A model generated the notes under the pieces. It saw only the letters and a list, made by a program, of their open reading frames with translations, was not told the origin of the DNA and did not search any database. Source: Dehalococcoidia bacterium (GTDB lineage Bacteria; Chloroflexota; Dehalococcoidia; UBA2985). From it: a stretch of 5,766 nucleotides of DNA. Shown piece by piece: positions 1 to 5,758 of this stretch. The stretch is taken from contig JASLXI010000075.1 of NCBI GenBank assembly GCA_030740415.1, positions 1 to 5,766 on the forward strand, read 5' to 3'. The position numbers were made by a program, and so were the translations under genes. Each line of letters opens with the position of its first letter. Position 1 is the first letter of the stretch.

Positions 1-283
1 CATAGACGCTGCCACTGAACACAACGGGCTTCTGGAAGACGATGACCATCTTTCTCCGCATCTCCAGCCTGGCACCCTCAGATGTTGGTGTGCCCACCCC
101 ATCGAAGTTTATTTGTCCTGAGGTTGGCTCTTCCAGGAGATCGATCAGGCGCAGAAGGGTTGTCTTCCCAGACCCGCTGGGCCCTATTATGGCCGTCAGA
201 GTGTGAGCTGGAACATCTAGGTCTATATTCTTCAGAGCGGTATAACCGTCGTATCGCTTGGAGAGGTCTCTGATGGTAATCAA
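1..283 (-). CDS. tupC: Tungstate ABC transporter ATP-binding protein, N-terminal part (cut by window edge)
   Basis: This is the cytoplasmic ATPase that powers tungstate import with TupA and TupB. Only the first 94 residues are visible; the gene continues past base 1. Seen: Walker A GPSGSGKT at residues 34-41, an aromatic residue near position 11 suitable for stacking on adenine, and a Q-loop VFQKP with Gln84. The stretch from MRRKMVIVFQKPVVF onward is characteristic of TupC-like and phosphate/oxyanion importer ATPases. The signature, Walker B and H-loop lie outside the window. The start is TTG at 283-281: an in-frame TAA at 292-290 excludes any longer start, and the product then begins MITIRDLSKRY, as expected for ABC ATPases. 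That TAA is also the stop of tupB, so the two genes are separated by only 6 nt and are surely co-transcribed. The specific assignment to tungstate rests on the neighbouring tupA and tupB. Confidence 0.88.
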   Translation of the reverse strand, partial: MITIRDLSKRYDGYTALKNIDLDVPAHTLTAIIGPSGSGKTTLLRLIDLLEEPTSGQINFDGVGTPTSEGARLEMRRKMVIVFQKPVVFSGSVY

Positions 284-289
284 TGCTTG

Positions 290-976
290 TTACCTGTGCT
301 GGAGTCGGCTTACCAAGATGTTAACTGCCAGTGCTAGGGACACCAGTATAATTCCCAGAGCAATTGCCAGTTCGAAGTTGCCTATGGATGCCTCAAGAGA
401 CATGGCCGTGGTTAGAGTCCGTGTATACCCGTTTATGTTTCCTCCAACGATTATAGCAAGGCCTATTTCGGAGATGGCGCGCCCAAACCCCAAGAGTACT
501 GCGGTAGATACCCCATACCTGGCTTCTCTGACAATGGTGTATATCGTCTGTAGCCTGCTGGCACCTAGGGACATGGCGGTATCCTGAATCTCAGGGGGTA
601 TTCCCCTCAGAGCAGATATGGTCAGGCCTGTCATGATCGGTGATATGAGGACTACATGACCGATTACGATAGCCGTGGGCGAGAACAGTATCCCAAAGCC
701 ACCCAGAGGTCCTTCTCGTGAAAATGTGATGAACACTAGAAGGCCCACAAACACCGTGGGCATGCTGAAGAGCGTCTGGATGATGTTGATTAGAAGCCCT
801 TTACCAGGGAAGTTATGAAAATATATTAGACTTCCAACTGGAACGAATATCAAGGCGGCAATGGATGTGGAGGCAGAGGATATCAGCAATGTCCTACCAG
901 TTATGCTGAACACCTCGCGGTCTCCCGCAAATATGAGGTTAAGGGCCGTGAGAAAGCTATCTATCACCAGGTCCAA
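290..976 (-). CDS. tupB: Tungstate ABC transporter permease
   Basis: This is the integral membrane channel of the tungstate importer, 228 residues from the chosen start, close to the usual size of TupB. Hydrophobic segments lie near residues 29-52, 60-83, 98-120, 155-178 and 201-224. The cytoplasmic EAA-type loop that docks on the ATPase is visible around residues 131-150 (DTAMSLGASRLQTIY), followed by a conserved Gly-rich helix containing GFGRAISEIG. The open frame extends to a TTG at 1030, but the TTG at 976 is preferred. It yields MDLVIDSFLTALNLIFAGD, which matches how TupB proteins normally begin, and an AGGAG at 992-988 lies 11 nt upstream. A GTG at 967 is a further option. It follows tupA after 99 nt and precedes tupC by 6 nt. 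WtpB or ModB-type permeases are alternatives, but the partner binding protein is clearly TupA-like. Confidence 0.9.
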   Translation of the reverse strand: MDLVIDSFLTALNLIFAGDREVFSITGRTLLISSASTSIAALIFVPVGSLIYFHNFPGKGLLINIIQTLFSMPTVFVGLLVFITFSREGPLGGFGILFSPTAIVIGHVVLISPIMTGLTISALRGIPPEIQDTAMSLGASRLQTIYTIVREARYGVSTAVLLGFGRAISEIGLAIIVGGNINGYTRTLTTAMSLEASIGNFELAIALGIILVSLALAVNILVSRLQHR

Positions 977-1075
977 AGGATCACCAACTCCTACATAACA
1001 AGGTGCTAAGCAAAGCCGTTTCCCCTGCAAGGTTTCCAGAACTTAGTGTGGTTTTGCCATGCCAGATTGGTGCTG

Positions 1076-1963
1076 TCATTGAGGCTCCTGTCCCCTGGCA
1101 GCTGCGAAGAGTGGCGTTCCATACTGGTGGAGTCCATGGTTATCTATCGCGTCTCGGACCTCCTCCGATGTGAGGAATTGAATGAGCCTTTCGGCCATGA
1201 CTGCATTAGTGTTGGAGTGCTTTTCCGGGTTAATGGCGATAGCTGAATACACATTCAGCAGTGGCCCTCCACCGTCCACTAGGGGAACCAGCTTTAGCTT
1301 ATCCTTGAATGCCAGGTATGTACCGCTCACTGTCAAAGTGTAGGCGGATTTCTCATCAGCCAGGGTCAATATGGCGCCCATGCCCACCCCGGCTTCAAGA
1401 TACCACCTTCCAGAGTTCCGCACGGATTCGTAATCGAGGCCTGCAATCTGCCACAGGGCCTTTTCTCTGGCTTGGGTGCCCGAGCTGTCTCCCCTTGACG
1501 CGAATCTAATCTTGCTGGGATTGATCTGGCCCTGTCTCATTATCTCCCGAAATGCCATCTCTGGCTCGAGGTCCTGAATCCTCGCTGGGTCGTCTTCTGG
1601 CCCTACTATAAAGAAATAATTGTGCGCTATAGGGTATCGCTGTATGCCGTATCCCTGGGCAACGAACTCTTCTTCTCTGCTCCTATCGTGGATGGTAAGA
1701 ACATCCACATCACCACGACGGCCCGCCTCCAAGGCTTCACCTGTGCCTGCTACGATAATATCAAGCTCCACACCGTGTTTGTCCTCAAACATGGGTTCCA
1801 GTAAATCCCACAGCCCTGTATCGTACATGCTCGTGGTTGTGGCTAATCTCAGTCTTCCACCATCCTGCACCGAAGCCGACTCATCAACAGTACAGGCTAG
1901 TAACCCACTGACTGCTGCTACTAGCAACGTGGTTTGCAGTGCAGATGTGGTCAGTTTCGTCAA
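1076..1963 (-). CDS. tupA: Tungstate-binding lipoprotein of the Tup ABC transporter
   Basis: This is the extracytoplasmic solute-binding protein (295 residues) that captures tungstate and hands it to TupB. Residues 1-24 form a lipoprotein signal peptide: a hydrophobic stretch from about 9 to 22, then lipobox LLAC with Cys24 as the lipidated residue. The mature part starts with an acidic, Ser-rich linker. TupA hallmarks are present: ATTTS at 41-45 (the oxyanion-binding loop of this family), AGTGEAL at 72-78, SRGDSSGT at 156-163, YTLTVSGTYLAF at 208-219 and AINPEKH at 243-249. No truncation is seen. The start is TTG at 1963-1961, fixed by the signal peptide. Possible ribosome-binding sites are GGGG at 1972-1969 or AGGAA at 1980-1976. 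It lies 61 nt downstream of tRNA-Ser(GGA) on the same strand. Molybdate- or phosphate-binding homologues are less likely given the TTTS and SRGD motifs. Confidence 0.92.
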   Translation of the reverse strand: MTKLTTSALQTTLLVAAVSGLLACTVDESASVQDGGRLRLATTTSMYDTGLWDLLEPMFEDKHGVELDIIVAGTGEALEAGRRGDVDVLTIHDRSREEEFVAQGYGIQRYPIAHNYFFIVGPEDDPARIQDLEPEMAFREIMRQGQINPSKIRFASRGDSSGTQAREKALWQIAGLDYESVRNSGRWYLEAGVGMGAILTLADEKSAYTLTVSGTYLAFKDKLKLVPLVDGGGPLLNVYSAIAINPEKHSNTNAVMAERLIQFLTSEEVRDAIDNHGLHQYGTPLFAAARGQEPQ

Positions 1964-2024
1964 AAGAACCCCGTATTCCTGGGCATCGCGCTCTTCCGGT
2001 TAGGGTTGGTGGATCAGGTGTCGG

Positions 2025-2111
2025 CGGAGAGGATGGGATTCGAACCCATGAGAGGATTGCTCCCCTACGCGATTTCCAGTCGCGCCTGTTCGGCCACTCC
2101 AGCACCTCTCC
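2025..2111 (-). tRNA. tRNA-Ser, anticodon GGA
   Basis: A class II tRNA of 87 nt. The acceptor arms are GGAGAGG (2111-2105) and CCTCTCC (2032-2026), with discriminator G at 2025. The anticodon stem CGCGA/TCGCG closes the loop CTGGAAA, placing anticodon GGA at 2077-2075, which reads UCC and UCU. The long variable arm typical of serine tRNAs is AGGGGA/TCCTCT closed by a GCAA tetraloop. The T arm is ATGGG-TTCGAAT-CCCAT. The bases after the discriminator are CCG, so CCA is not encoded and must be added enzymatically. It lies 33 nt after the companion serine tRNA (36 nt if that gene's CCA is not counted). Confidence 0.97.
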
Positions 2112-2144
2112 GGCAGCCAGTTTTGCTTTCTACACTGAAGCCAG

Positions 2145-2235
2145 TGGCGGAGAGGGTGGGATTTGAACCCACGTCCCGATGCAATCGGGAACCGCTTTTC
2201 GAGAGCGGCGCCATCAGCCTCTCGGCCACCTCTCC
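2145..2235 (-). tRNA. tRNA-Ser, anticodon CGA
   Basis: A class II tRNA. The acceptor arms are GGAGAGG (2235-2229) and CCTCTCC (2155-2149), with discriminator G at 2148. The anticodon stem CCGCT/AGCGG surrounds the loop CTCGAAA, giving anticodon CGA at 2201-2199 for UCG codons. The variable arm is a perfect 6-bp stem CCCGAT/ATCGGG with a TGC loop, and the T arm is GTGGG-TTCAAAT-CCCAC. The bases right after the discriminator are CCA (2147-2145), so the tail may be encoded or may match by chance; the body without it is 88 nt. It is the first gene of the leftward transcription unit. Confidence 0.97.
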
Positions 2236-2247
2236 TCCCGATGGTAT

Positions 2248-2286
2248 AGCATAGCACATTGCTGGAATCGCCCCAACTGCTGTCAA
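2248..2286 (-). promoter_or_regulatory. Putative promoter for the tRNA-Ser pair (and possibly tupABC)
   Basis: Reading leftward, a TATGCT at 2253-2248 is preceded by TGC, an extended -10 arrangement. TTGGGG at 2276-2271 sits exactly 17 nt upstream as a weak -35. Transcription would start near 2241, leaving a leader of about 6 nt before the tRNA. A perfect TTGACA lies at 2286-2281 but has only a poor -10 (AGCAAT) at proper spacing. The region surely holds the tRNA promoter; the exact hexamers are uncertain. Confidence 0.45.
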
Positions 2287-2367
2287 CAGGTATTTCTTGC
2301 CTGGCATTATGCTACGAATCACACCATATTACAGCGACCGCTCTACGTTATGCGCCTCTCCCGTTCC

Positions 2368-2397
2368 TTGACAGTCAAAAATGTATCGTGGTATCAT
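2368..2397 (+). promoter_or_regulatory. Sigma-70-type promoter driving glmU
   Basis: A perfect -35 TTGACA at 2368-2373 and a -10 TATCAT at 2392-2397 (one mismatch to consensus) are separated by 18 nt. The -10 is preceded by TGG, an extended -10 feature. The predicted start near 2403-2405 gives glmU a leader of roughly 70 nt (to the TTG start) or 93 nt (to the GTG start). The -35 is embedded in an 11-nt palindrome, TTGAC-A-GTCAA, at 2368-2378. Confidence 0.65.
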
Positions 2398-2443
2398 CCC
2401 CCTAGGATGAGTTTTTGCCCAGAGCTTTCTTGAGAGGGTAGCT

Positions 2444-2465
2444 TCTGTTCTTGCGTATGAGCAGA
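2444..2465 (+). promoter_or_regulatory. Stem-loop in the glmU leader
   Basis: TCTGTTC (2444-2450) pairs with GAGCAGA (2459-2465) through seven pairs including one G-U, around an 8-nt loop. It lies within the predicted untranslated leader, just before the candidate TTG start of glmU. There is no following T tract, so it is not an obvious attenuator, and it resembles no riboswitch class I recognise. It may be incidental. Confidence 0.3.
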
Positions 2466-2496
2466 GATAGGGTTGCCCTTTCTTATCGGTGTAGAA

Positions 2497-3855
2497 GTGG
2501 ATAACTGGCGGGCAGTTATATTGGCCGCAGGTAGGGGAACCCGAATGATGTCCAGTGTACCCAAGGTTCTCCAGCCTATCTGTGGCCGCGAGATGGTCGG
2601 ACTTGTGGCCGACTCCCTTCGCGACGCTGGTTTCTACGACACTGTGGCAGTTGTGCCTCCCGACTCCCCTGATATATGCGATGTCGTAATGCAGCATGCT
2701 ACGCTGGTGGAGCAAAGGGAACCGCTGGGAACTGGCCACGCTCTCTCCAAAGCCCAAACCCTTTTAGGCGACTACCAGGGAGATGTCCTGGTAATTAATG
2801 GGGACGTACCACTGATAACTCCGGACACCCTGCGCGCCTTGATCCAGCACCATAGCTCCAGTCAGGCTTACCTGACCATTCTGACTTGCGATGGGGTTTC
2901 CTTGGATGGTATGGGACGGGTAATCAGAGATGAGGATGAAAACGTAACGGCAATAGTTGAGGAGGCGGAATTGAATGCCGCTGCTGCAGGGGTGTCGGAG
3001 ATCAATGTAGGAATCTACTGCCTCAAATCCCCCTGGCTCTGGAACGCTCTTGAGAAACTATCACCATCTGCCAAGGGAGAGATTTATCTAACCGATCTGG
3101 TAGCCGAAGCAGCCTCCCAGGGGCGGAAGGTGGAAGCCGTGCTCCTGAAAGACAATGAAGAAGCTCTCGGGGTGAACGATGGAATCCAACTAGCCAAGAC
3201 CAGGGAAGTTGTGCAGCGTAGGATAAACAATAAATGGCTCTTGAACGGCGTAACTGTTATGGACCCCGCATTCATAGACGTCACCGTTGAGTTGGAGCAA
3301 GACACCACCATCTACCCCAACACTTTTCTACGCGGCAACACGGTGATAGGAAAGGGGTGCCAAATAGGGCCGGGCTCCATAATTGAGAGTTCAGTCATAG
3401 CCGACGGTTGCCGCGTACTTCACTCGGTCATAGAGGAAGCTGTACTGGAAGAGAGGGTTGAAGTAGGTCCATACAGCCACGTTCGTCCCGACTCCCACAT
3501 CGAGACGGGTGTACACATTGGTAACTTCGCCGAGGTCAAGAACAGCAGACTCGGTAAAGGTACCAAAGTGGGCCATTTTAGTTATGTGGGCGACTCGTGG
3601 GTGGGTCATAACGTCAACGTTGGTGCCGGTGCAGTGACGTGCAATTTCGACGGGATTGGTAAGCACCAGACTATCATTGAAGAGGGTGCATTCATAGGAT
3701 CCGACTGCATGCTGGTAGCGCCGGTGAGGATCGGAGCCGGGGCAAGTACTGGAGCAGGGTCTGTGGTGACCAAGGACGTGCCTGCTGGTGCTTTAGTGGT
3801 TGGGATCCCAGCAAAGAGAGTACCCAATGGAAGACCTCAGCCAACACAGGAGTGA
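2497..3855 (+). CDS. glmU: Bifunctional GlcNAc-1-phosphate uridyltransferase / GlcN-1-phosphate acetyltransferase
   Basis: It makes UDP-GlcNAc in the cytoplasm in two steps: acetylation of glucosamine-1-phosphate from acetyl-CoA, then uridylyl transfer from UTP. The product feeds peptidoglycan and other envelope glycans. From the GTG start it has 452 residues, close to the roughly 456 of well-studied GlmU. The N-terminal pyrophosphorylase domain (about 1-225) has LAAGRGTRM at 9-17, Lys23 in the VPK motif, GTGHAL at 78-83 and Asp103 in NGDVPL. The GVNDGIQLAKT linker precedes a left-handed beta-helix. In the helix, Arg330, Lys348, His360 (likely catalytic base), Tyr363, Asn374 and Lys389 match the acetyltransferase site. 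Start: the frame opens after a TGA at 2458-2460. TTG at 2473 and GTG at 2497 are both possible and neither has a strong ribosome-binding site. GTG gives MDNWRAVILAAG, the family-like N-terminus. Confidence 0.93.
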   Translation: MDNWRAVILAAGRGTRMMSSVPKVLQPICGREMVGLVADSLRDAGFYDTVAVVPPDSPDICDVVMQHATLVEQREPLGTGHALSKAQTLLGDYQGDVLVINGDVPLITPDTLRALIQHHSSSQAYLTILTCDGVSLDGMGRVIRDEDENVTAIVEEAELNAAAAGVSEINVGIYCLKSPWLWNALEKLSPSAKGEIYLTDLVAEAASQGRKVEAVLLKDNEEALGVNDGIQLAKTREVVQRRINNKWLLNGVTVMDPAFIDVTVELEQDTTIYPNTFLRGNTVIGKGCQIGPGSIIESSVIADGCRVLHSVIEEAVLEERVEVGPYSHVRPDSHIETGVHIGNFAEVKNSRLGKGTKVGHFSYVGDSWVGHNVNVGAGAVTCNFDGIGKHQTIIEEGAFIGSDCMLVAPVRIGAGASTGAGSVVTKDVPAGALVVGIPAKRVPNGRPQPTQE

Positions 3856-3931
3856 TGGTGCAATCTATTTCATCCAGACACAGTACTATACAGCACAGTC
3901 GCCGATGGCTCATGTCCGAGCGGCAGCCTTC

Positions 3932-3938
3932 GGGGGGG
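3932..3938 (+). promoter_or_regulatory. G-run acting as ribosome-binding site for the CorC-family gene
   Basis: Seven consecutive G bases lie 9 nt before the TTG at 3948. They can pair with the C-rich part of the anti-Shine-Dalgarno sequence. This supports the TTG, since an in-frame TAA at 3942-3944 rules out any earlier start and no good start follows before the first membrane helix. Confidence 0.45.
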
Positions 3939-3947
3939 CAGTAAGTT

Positions 3948-5195
3948 TTGGACCCTGATAGTTCGTTAAAAGCCATAGTATTAATCATTTCTCTGATTTT
4001 CTATGCCGTGTTCTCTTCTGTAGAGAAGCATTTACTTGTGTCGCCTCCGGGTAACGGATTGGGAGAAGAGGGCACCCTTCGACTAAGAGCTAGGGCTCTG
4101 CTTCACAACGGGGGTGTACGCACCCTAATACAGCTTGGGCTTATCACCACGATGGTCGCGGCGAGTGTAACCCTGATAGGAGCCCTCACCTCTCGATGGT
4201 GGAGTGTGACCCTGGGAGTTGTCGGACTCATTGTACTACTGGTAGTGATACGAGGTGCCTCAGATGGCATAGGTGAACGGTGGGGTGGTAAGGCTGGCAA
4301 TGTAATCCCGCTCCTTTGGCCCCTGGCGATGCTCGCAATCCCTCTGTTCAGGTTGCAGAGCCGTATCACGACGGCCTTCTCCAAAAGAAACGGCGACAGT
4401 CTTGGTGCATACGAATCCTCTGCAAGCCTGCCTGGTGGGGTTACGAGCGGAATCTCCGAGAATCAGGACGGAGGCGACCTGGCGCCCCACGAGCGTAGGA
4501 TGATCACCTCTATATTGAAATTGGATGAGACTACCGCACGGGAAATCATGGTTCCCAGAATGGATATCCAGGCGGCTGAAACCACATCGTCACTGCTCCC
4601 GGTTGCCAAAATGATGTGGGAGACCGGGCATAGTCGCATACCCCTATTTGAAGAATCCCTGGATAACATCGTCGGAGTAGTGCACTCCCGAGACATACTC
4701 CGCAACCTAGCCACAGAGGATACCGAGGTCAGTTTGGACTACATTGTTCGCCCTCCCCTCTTTATCCCAGTCTCCAAGCGCCTGGACGACCTGCTGAGGG
4801 ACTTCCAGGAGAACCATATTCAGATCGCTATTGTGGTAGACGAGTATGGAGGCACCGCCGGGTTGGTGACCGTGGAAGATCTTCTGGAAGAGATAGTGGG
4901 AGAGATTGAGGACGAATTCGATATAGGTGAACCCCTGCGAGAGATGCTCAGCGAAAGCGAGGCCATCATGGACGCCCGCATCTCCCTGGAGGAGGTCAAC
5001 CAGGCCTTCTCCGTAAATCTTCGGGGTGAAGGTTTTGATACGCTGGGAGGACTGCTATATCAACAGTTGGGCAAGATGCCCGTCCCTGGCGATGAAGCGA
5101 AGGTGGACGGCCTAACTATCAAGGTCATCTCTACCATGGGCCGGCGTATCAAGCAGGTGCAGGTGGCCAGAGCGGTAACGTCCGAACTAGGCTAG
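3948..5195 (+). CDS. CBS-pair membrane protein of the CorC/HlyC (CNNM-like) family
   Basis: A 415-residue inner-membrane protein. Members of this family are linked to magnesium/cobalt efflux or divalent-cation balance; the older haemolysin label is probably misleading. Hydrophobic segments lie near residues 8-24, 61-80, 86-101 and 118-134, followed by a polar, Gly/Ser-rich linker (143-178). A tandem CBS pair follows: one at about 196-255, with IMVPRMDI and [23 protein letters not shown], and a second at about 262-318, with [25 protein letters not shown]. This pair normally binds adenine nucleotides. A CorC/HlyC C-terminal domain spans about 333-412, including GFDTLGGLL and MPVPGDE. The soluble half is textbook, but the membrane half lacks the usual SGAETAL-type motif of DUF21 domains and reads FSSVEKHLL instead. 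The start is TTG at 3948. It lies 92 bp after glmU on the same strand and may share its transcript. Confidence 0.85.
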   Translation: MDPDSSLKAIVLIISLIFYAVFSSVEKHLLVSPPGNGLGEEGTLRLRARALLHNGGVRTLIQLGLITTMVAASVTLIGALTSRWWSVTLGVVGLIVLLVVIRGASDGIGERWGGKAGNVIPLLWPLAMLAIPLFRLQSRITTAFSKRNGDSLGAYESSASLPGGVTSGISENQDGGDLAPHERRMITSILKLDETTAREIMVPRMDIQAAETTSSLLPVAKMMWETGHSRIPLFEESLDNIVGVVHSRDILRNLATEDTEVSLDYIVRPPLFIPVSKRLDDLLRDFQENHIQIAIVVDEYGGTAGLVTVEDLLEEIVGEIEDEFDIGEPLREMLSESEAIMDARISLEEVNQAFSVNLRGEGFDTLGGLLYQQLGKMPVPGDEAKVDGLTIKVISTMGRRIKQVQVARAVTSELG

Positions 5196-5210
5196 TCTTG
5201 CGTGTTCAAG

Positions 5211-5254
5211 ATGAATAGAGACGGCCGCCTCACATGACAGCCGCCCCTATTCAT
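5211..5254 (+). terminator. Imperfect inverted repeat, candidate terminator after the CorC-family gene
   Basis: ATGAATAG at 5211-5218 pairs perfectly with CTATTCAT at 5247-5254. Inside, CGGC (5222-5225) pairs with GCCG (5240-5243) after a small internal loop, leaving a 14-nt apical loop. It begins 15 nt after the CorC stop codon, in the gap before a convergent gene, so it could serve both strands. Neither side has a T tract, so it is not a canonical intrinsic terminator. Confidence 0.45.
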
Positions 5255-5276
5255 TACGCCCATATTCAGGAACTGG

Positions 5277-5290
5277 TGGGGGTTACCCCA
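5277..5290. repeat. Small perfect hairpin between convergent genes
   Basis: TGGGG (5277-5281) and CCCCA (5286-5290) form a perfect 5-bp stem around GTTA. It lies between the two larger inverted repeats in the convergent gap, 15 nt beyond the stop of the leftward gene. It may contribute to transcript end formation, but its short length makes chance possible. Confidence 0.35.
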
Positions 5291-5297
5291 TCCTACA

Positions 5298-5340
5298 CGG
5301 TGTTGTTAGGCTGTGCATTTGTCATCGACAAACAACACCG
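5298..5340 (-). terminator. Perfect 10-bp inverted repeat over the 3' end of the secreted-protein gene
   Basis: CGGTGTTGTT (5298-5307) and AACAACACCG (5331-5340) are exact inverted repeats with a 23-nt loop. On the minus strand one arm encodes codons near the C-terminus and the other arm includes two bases of the TAA stop at 5308-5306. It fits a transcript-stabilising or terminating hairpin, though no T tract follows. Confidence 0.4.
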
Positions 5341-5758
5341 GGGTCGTGGCCAAGCGACCCTTCACACTGAGGGCTTCAACTGAGAAGAGTCCCGCACCAG
5401 GAAATCTTGCTATATCACTAGTCTTATTCGGGGGCTTGGTCGCTAGTGTCTTGGTTATCTCAAACGCCCCTGCCACATTCGCGTTCCCCGTGGACCAGAT
5501 GATAGCGGTGTCCGCGTCTTTCACCACGGAGAGGATAACTATTTCTCCCGAGGCAAACCCGGAACCCCACACGCTGAATTCAACGTCATTTCCCGTGCAA
5601 AGAGAGCTCGCAACTATGCTGGCCCCATCCGTTCTGGTAAGAGCGTCCTGGGTGGACACCGATGCCTGACGTCCTGCCAATGCCGTGCCTGACCCCAAGG
5701 CCATGACTAATAGAAGCGTGACCAGTAAACCACCTTTTGCCGACAACAACCTTTTCAT
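5306..5758 (-). CDS. Secreted protein of unknown function
   Basis: A 150-residue protein I cannot assign to a family. It has a clear Sec signal peptide: basic start MKRLLSAK, hydrophobic core at about 9-22, and an ALA-G cleavage site after residue 28. It has no lipobox, so it should be released or wall/periplasm located. The mature part (about 122 residues) is rich in short beta-prone stretches, with VEFSVWGSGFASGEIVIL at 59-76. The GSGF...GE pattern recalls Ig-like or IPT-type beta-sandwich domains, but this is inference. It has exactly two mature cysteines, Cys54 and Cys148, near the two ends, which could form a disulfide clasping the domain. The start is ATG at 5758-5756, the only ATG start in the window. 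Only 8 nt upstream are visible, so its ribosome-binding site and promoter cannot be judged. It is convergent with the CorC-family gene. Confidence 0.7.
   Translation of the reverse strand: MKRLLSAKGGLLVTLLLVMALGSGTALAGRQASVSTQDALTRTDGASIVASSLCTGNDVEFSVWGSGFASGEIVILSVVKDADTAIIWSTGNANVAGAFEITKTLATKPPNKTSDIARFPGAGLFSVEALSVKGRLATTPVLFVDDKCTA

Noticed and set aside
258..587. Plus-strand open frame over the tupB/tupC junction
   Set aside because: It is antisense to conserved permease sequence including the EAA-loop region.
977..1075. Extra small gene or longer tupB N-terminus in the tupA-tupB gap
   Set aside because: The longer TTG start at 1030 adds 18 residues unlike the family and has no good ribosome-binding site; the later TTG has AGGAG upstream.
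1964..2024. Possible molybdenum/tungsten-cofactor riboswitch upstream of tupA
   Set aside because: Only 61 nt separate the tRNA from the start codon, too little for that class, and no fitting structure was visible.
1934..2322. Several overlapping open frames on both strands across the tRNA pair
   Set aside because: They translate through two complete tRNA genes; such motifs (for example GFEPTSRCNRE) are typical spurious tRNA-derived peptides.
2329..2757. 142-residue open frame on the minus strand across the glmU promoter and 5' end
   Set aside because: It runs antisense to well-conserved glmU codons, shows no recognisable domain or signal, and covers the promoter region; it is a frame shadow.
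3692..3988. Minus-strand open frame across the glmU end and the gap to the CorC gene
   Set aside because: It overlaps conserved glmU C-terminal codons in antisense and has no recognisable features.
5313..5669. 118-residue open frame on the plus strand
   Set aside because: It lies wholly antisense to the signal-peptide-bearing secreted protein, which is far more protein-like; the plus-strand product has no coherent features.
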